From assembly GCF_030317205.1 (NCBI RefSeq), contig NZ_JASZYB010000001.1:620001-684000 (forward strand): DNA of 64,000 bases, in the 5' to 3' direction. Shown here one piece after another: positions 63,116-64,000 of the stretch. The notes beneath the pieces were generated by a model, which did not search any database, was not told the origin of the DNA, and saw nothing but the letters and a program-made list of their open reading frames with translations. This stretch comes from Variovorax sp. J2L1-78 (lineage in GTDB: Bacteria > Pseudomonadota > Gammaproteobacteria > Burkholderiales > Burkholderiaceae_C). How positions within the stretch are numbered: the first letter of the stretch is position 1; each line of letters starts with the position of its first letter. A program made the translations under genes and the position numbers.

Positions 63116-64000
63116 TCAGCCCGCCACCGGCGCGACGTCCTCGGCCAGGCGCTCCGGCTTCTTCCTGCGCGCCGCGCGAACGAAGGCGACGACCTGCCAC
63201 ACCGTGACGGCGGTGATCACGCTGAGCAGCGTGGCGCTGATCGGGCGGGTGACGAAGATGCCGAACTCGCCGCGGCTCAGCAGCATCGCGCGGCGGAAGT
63301 TCTCTTCCAGCATCGGGCCCAGGATGAAGCCGAGCATCAGCGGCGCGGCTTCCATGTCGAGCCGCAGGAAGAGGTAGCCGATCAGGCCGAACACGGCCGT
63401 CGTGTAGATGTCGTCCAGGCTGTTGTTGATGCTGTAGGTGCCGATGCAGCAGAAGAACAGGATGGCCGGGAACAGCACCACATACGGGATCTTGAAGACC
63501 GACAGCCAGTAGCGCACCAGCGGCACGTTGAGGATCACCAGGAAGCAGTTGCCGATCCACATGCTGGCCACCAGGCCCCAGAACAGGTCGGGGTGGCTGG
63601 CGATCATGTTCGGGCCGGGCTGGATGCCCTTGACGATGAAGGCCGCCATCATCAGCGCCATCACGGCGTTCTCGGGAATGCCGATGGCCATGAGCGGGAT
63701 GAAGCTGGTGCGGGCGGCGGCTTCGTCGGCGGCGGCCTGGCCGGCCACGCCTTCGATGCAGCCGGTGCCGATCTCATGCTTGTACTTGCTGAAGCGCTTG
63801 TCGGCCGCGTACGCCGCGAACTGGGCGATGGTCGGGCCGCCGCCGGGCAGGATGCCCAGGATCGAGCCGATCACGCTGCCGCGCAGGGCGCTCGGGAGGA
63901 TGCGTTTGAACTCGGGCCAGGTTGGCATGAGCTTGATCTTGCCGTTGAAGGGTGTCAGCACGTTCTTGTTGTCGAGGTTCTTCACCACCTCGGCGATGCC
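63116..64000 (-). CDS. Second TctA-family permease, 5' part outside the window
   Basis: Only the C-terminal 294 residues are visible; the frame is open through base 64000. GILPGGGPTIAQFAAYA and GIPENAVMALMMAAFIVKGI match the second-half repeat of TctA, and the end is basic (ARRKKPERLAEDV). It is clearly different from the tctA at 58965, so it is a paralogue with its own ligand. It converges on the PAP2 gene, 24 bases apart. Confidence 0.92.
   Translation of the reverse strand, partial: GIAEVVKNLDNKNVLTPFNGKIKLMPTWPEFKRILPSALRGSVIGSILGILPGGGPTIAQFAAYAADKRFSKYKHEIGTGCIEGVAGQAAADEAAARTSFIPLMAIGIPENAVMALMMAAFIVKGIQPGPNMIASHPDLFWGLVASMWIGNCFLVILNVPLVRYWLSVFKIPYVVLFPAILFFCCIGTYSINNSLDDIYTTAVFGLIGYLFLRLDMEAAPLMLGFILGPMLEENFRRAMLLSRGEFGIFVTRPISATLLSVITAVTVWQVVAFVRAARRKKPERLAEDVAPVAG

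Overview
The window is high-GC DNA with tightly packed genes, short intergenic gaps and many 4-base ATGA/GTGA stop-start overlaps. Gene content and order point to a betaproteobacterium of the order Burkholderiales, most likely family Comamonadaceae (Variovorax-like). Supporting features are the riboflavin/nusB/tol run, the lpxH-ppiB-ppiA-cysS-accA-tilS-lysC block and the tripartite tricarboxylate transporter genes with Bug-type receptors. The genus is inferred from gene neighbourhoods, not from a marker-gene comparison.

Layout. 1-2.7 kb (minus): trmB, gluQ and a FAD amine-oxidase-like protein, chained by GTGA overlaps. 2.8-6.7 kb: a redox cassette in which a LysR regulator diverges from pirin, doxX, a flavodoxin-type quinone reductase and a second pirin. 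6.7-10.8 kb: trhO, a DASS-family carboxylate transporter, an Ldh/malate-dehydrogenase-family oxidoreductase and a small membrane protein. 11-15.5 kb: dnaE and a cupin/JmjC-like protein. 15.5-23.3 kb (minus): a ten-gene convoy ribD-ribE-ribBA-ribH-nusB-aminotransferase-ybgC-tolQ-tolR-tolA. 23.5-30.6 kb: a minor-pilin operon pilV-pilW-pilX-pilY1-pilE-fimT. 30.6-33.4 kb (minus): nrdR, glyA and a lytic transglycosylase. 33.4-34.05 kb: the only large gap, holding a strong minus-strand promoter and a hairpin-rich segment that looks like an undescribed small RNA. 34-40.8 kb: a large AsmA/DUF748-type protein and a DUF349 protein.

40.8-44.2 kb (minus): mtfA, lpxH, two cyclophilins and a TPR protein. 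44.4-49.9 kb (plus): cysS, a DNA glycosylase, accA, tilS, lysC and tRNA-Ser(GCT). 50-54.6 kb: an HtrA-like protease, UspA, a GAF protein and five small proteins of unknown function. 54.7-60.5 kb: hslR and a TctE/TctD-like two-component system divergent from tctC-tctB-tctA. 60.5-64 kb: a small exported protein, a PAP2-phosphatase lipoprotein with an autotransporter-type repeat, and the 3' part of a second tctA-like gene running off the window.

Most of the window is conserved chromosomal core: translation fidelity (trmB, gluQ, trhO, tilS, cysS, tRNA-Ser), replication (dnaE), cofactor and precursor synthesis (rib genes, glyA, lysC, accA) and envelope maintenance (tol, lpxH, AsmA-like, lytic transglycosylase, HtrA). 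The parts most worth a second look are the candidate RNA at about 33.76-33.97 kb, start codons placed exactly at predicted +1 after TACAAT boxes (dnaE, trhO), the degenerate RibA half of ribBA, the structured repeat between tctC and tctB, the PAP2/PATR lipoprotein and the possible internal start in lysC. I saw no insertion sequence, prophage, CRISPR array or other sign of recent transfer.
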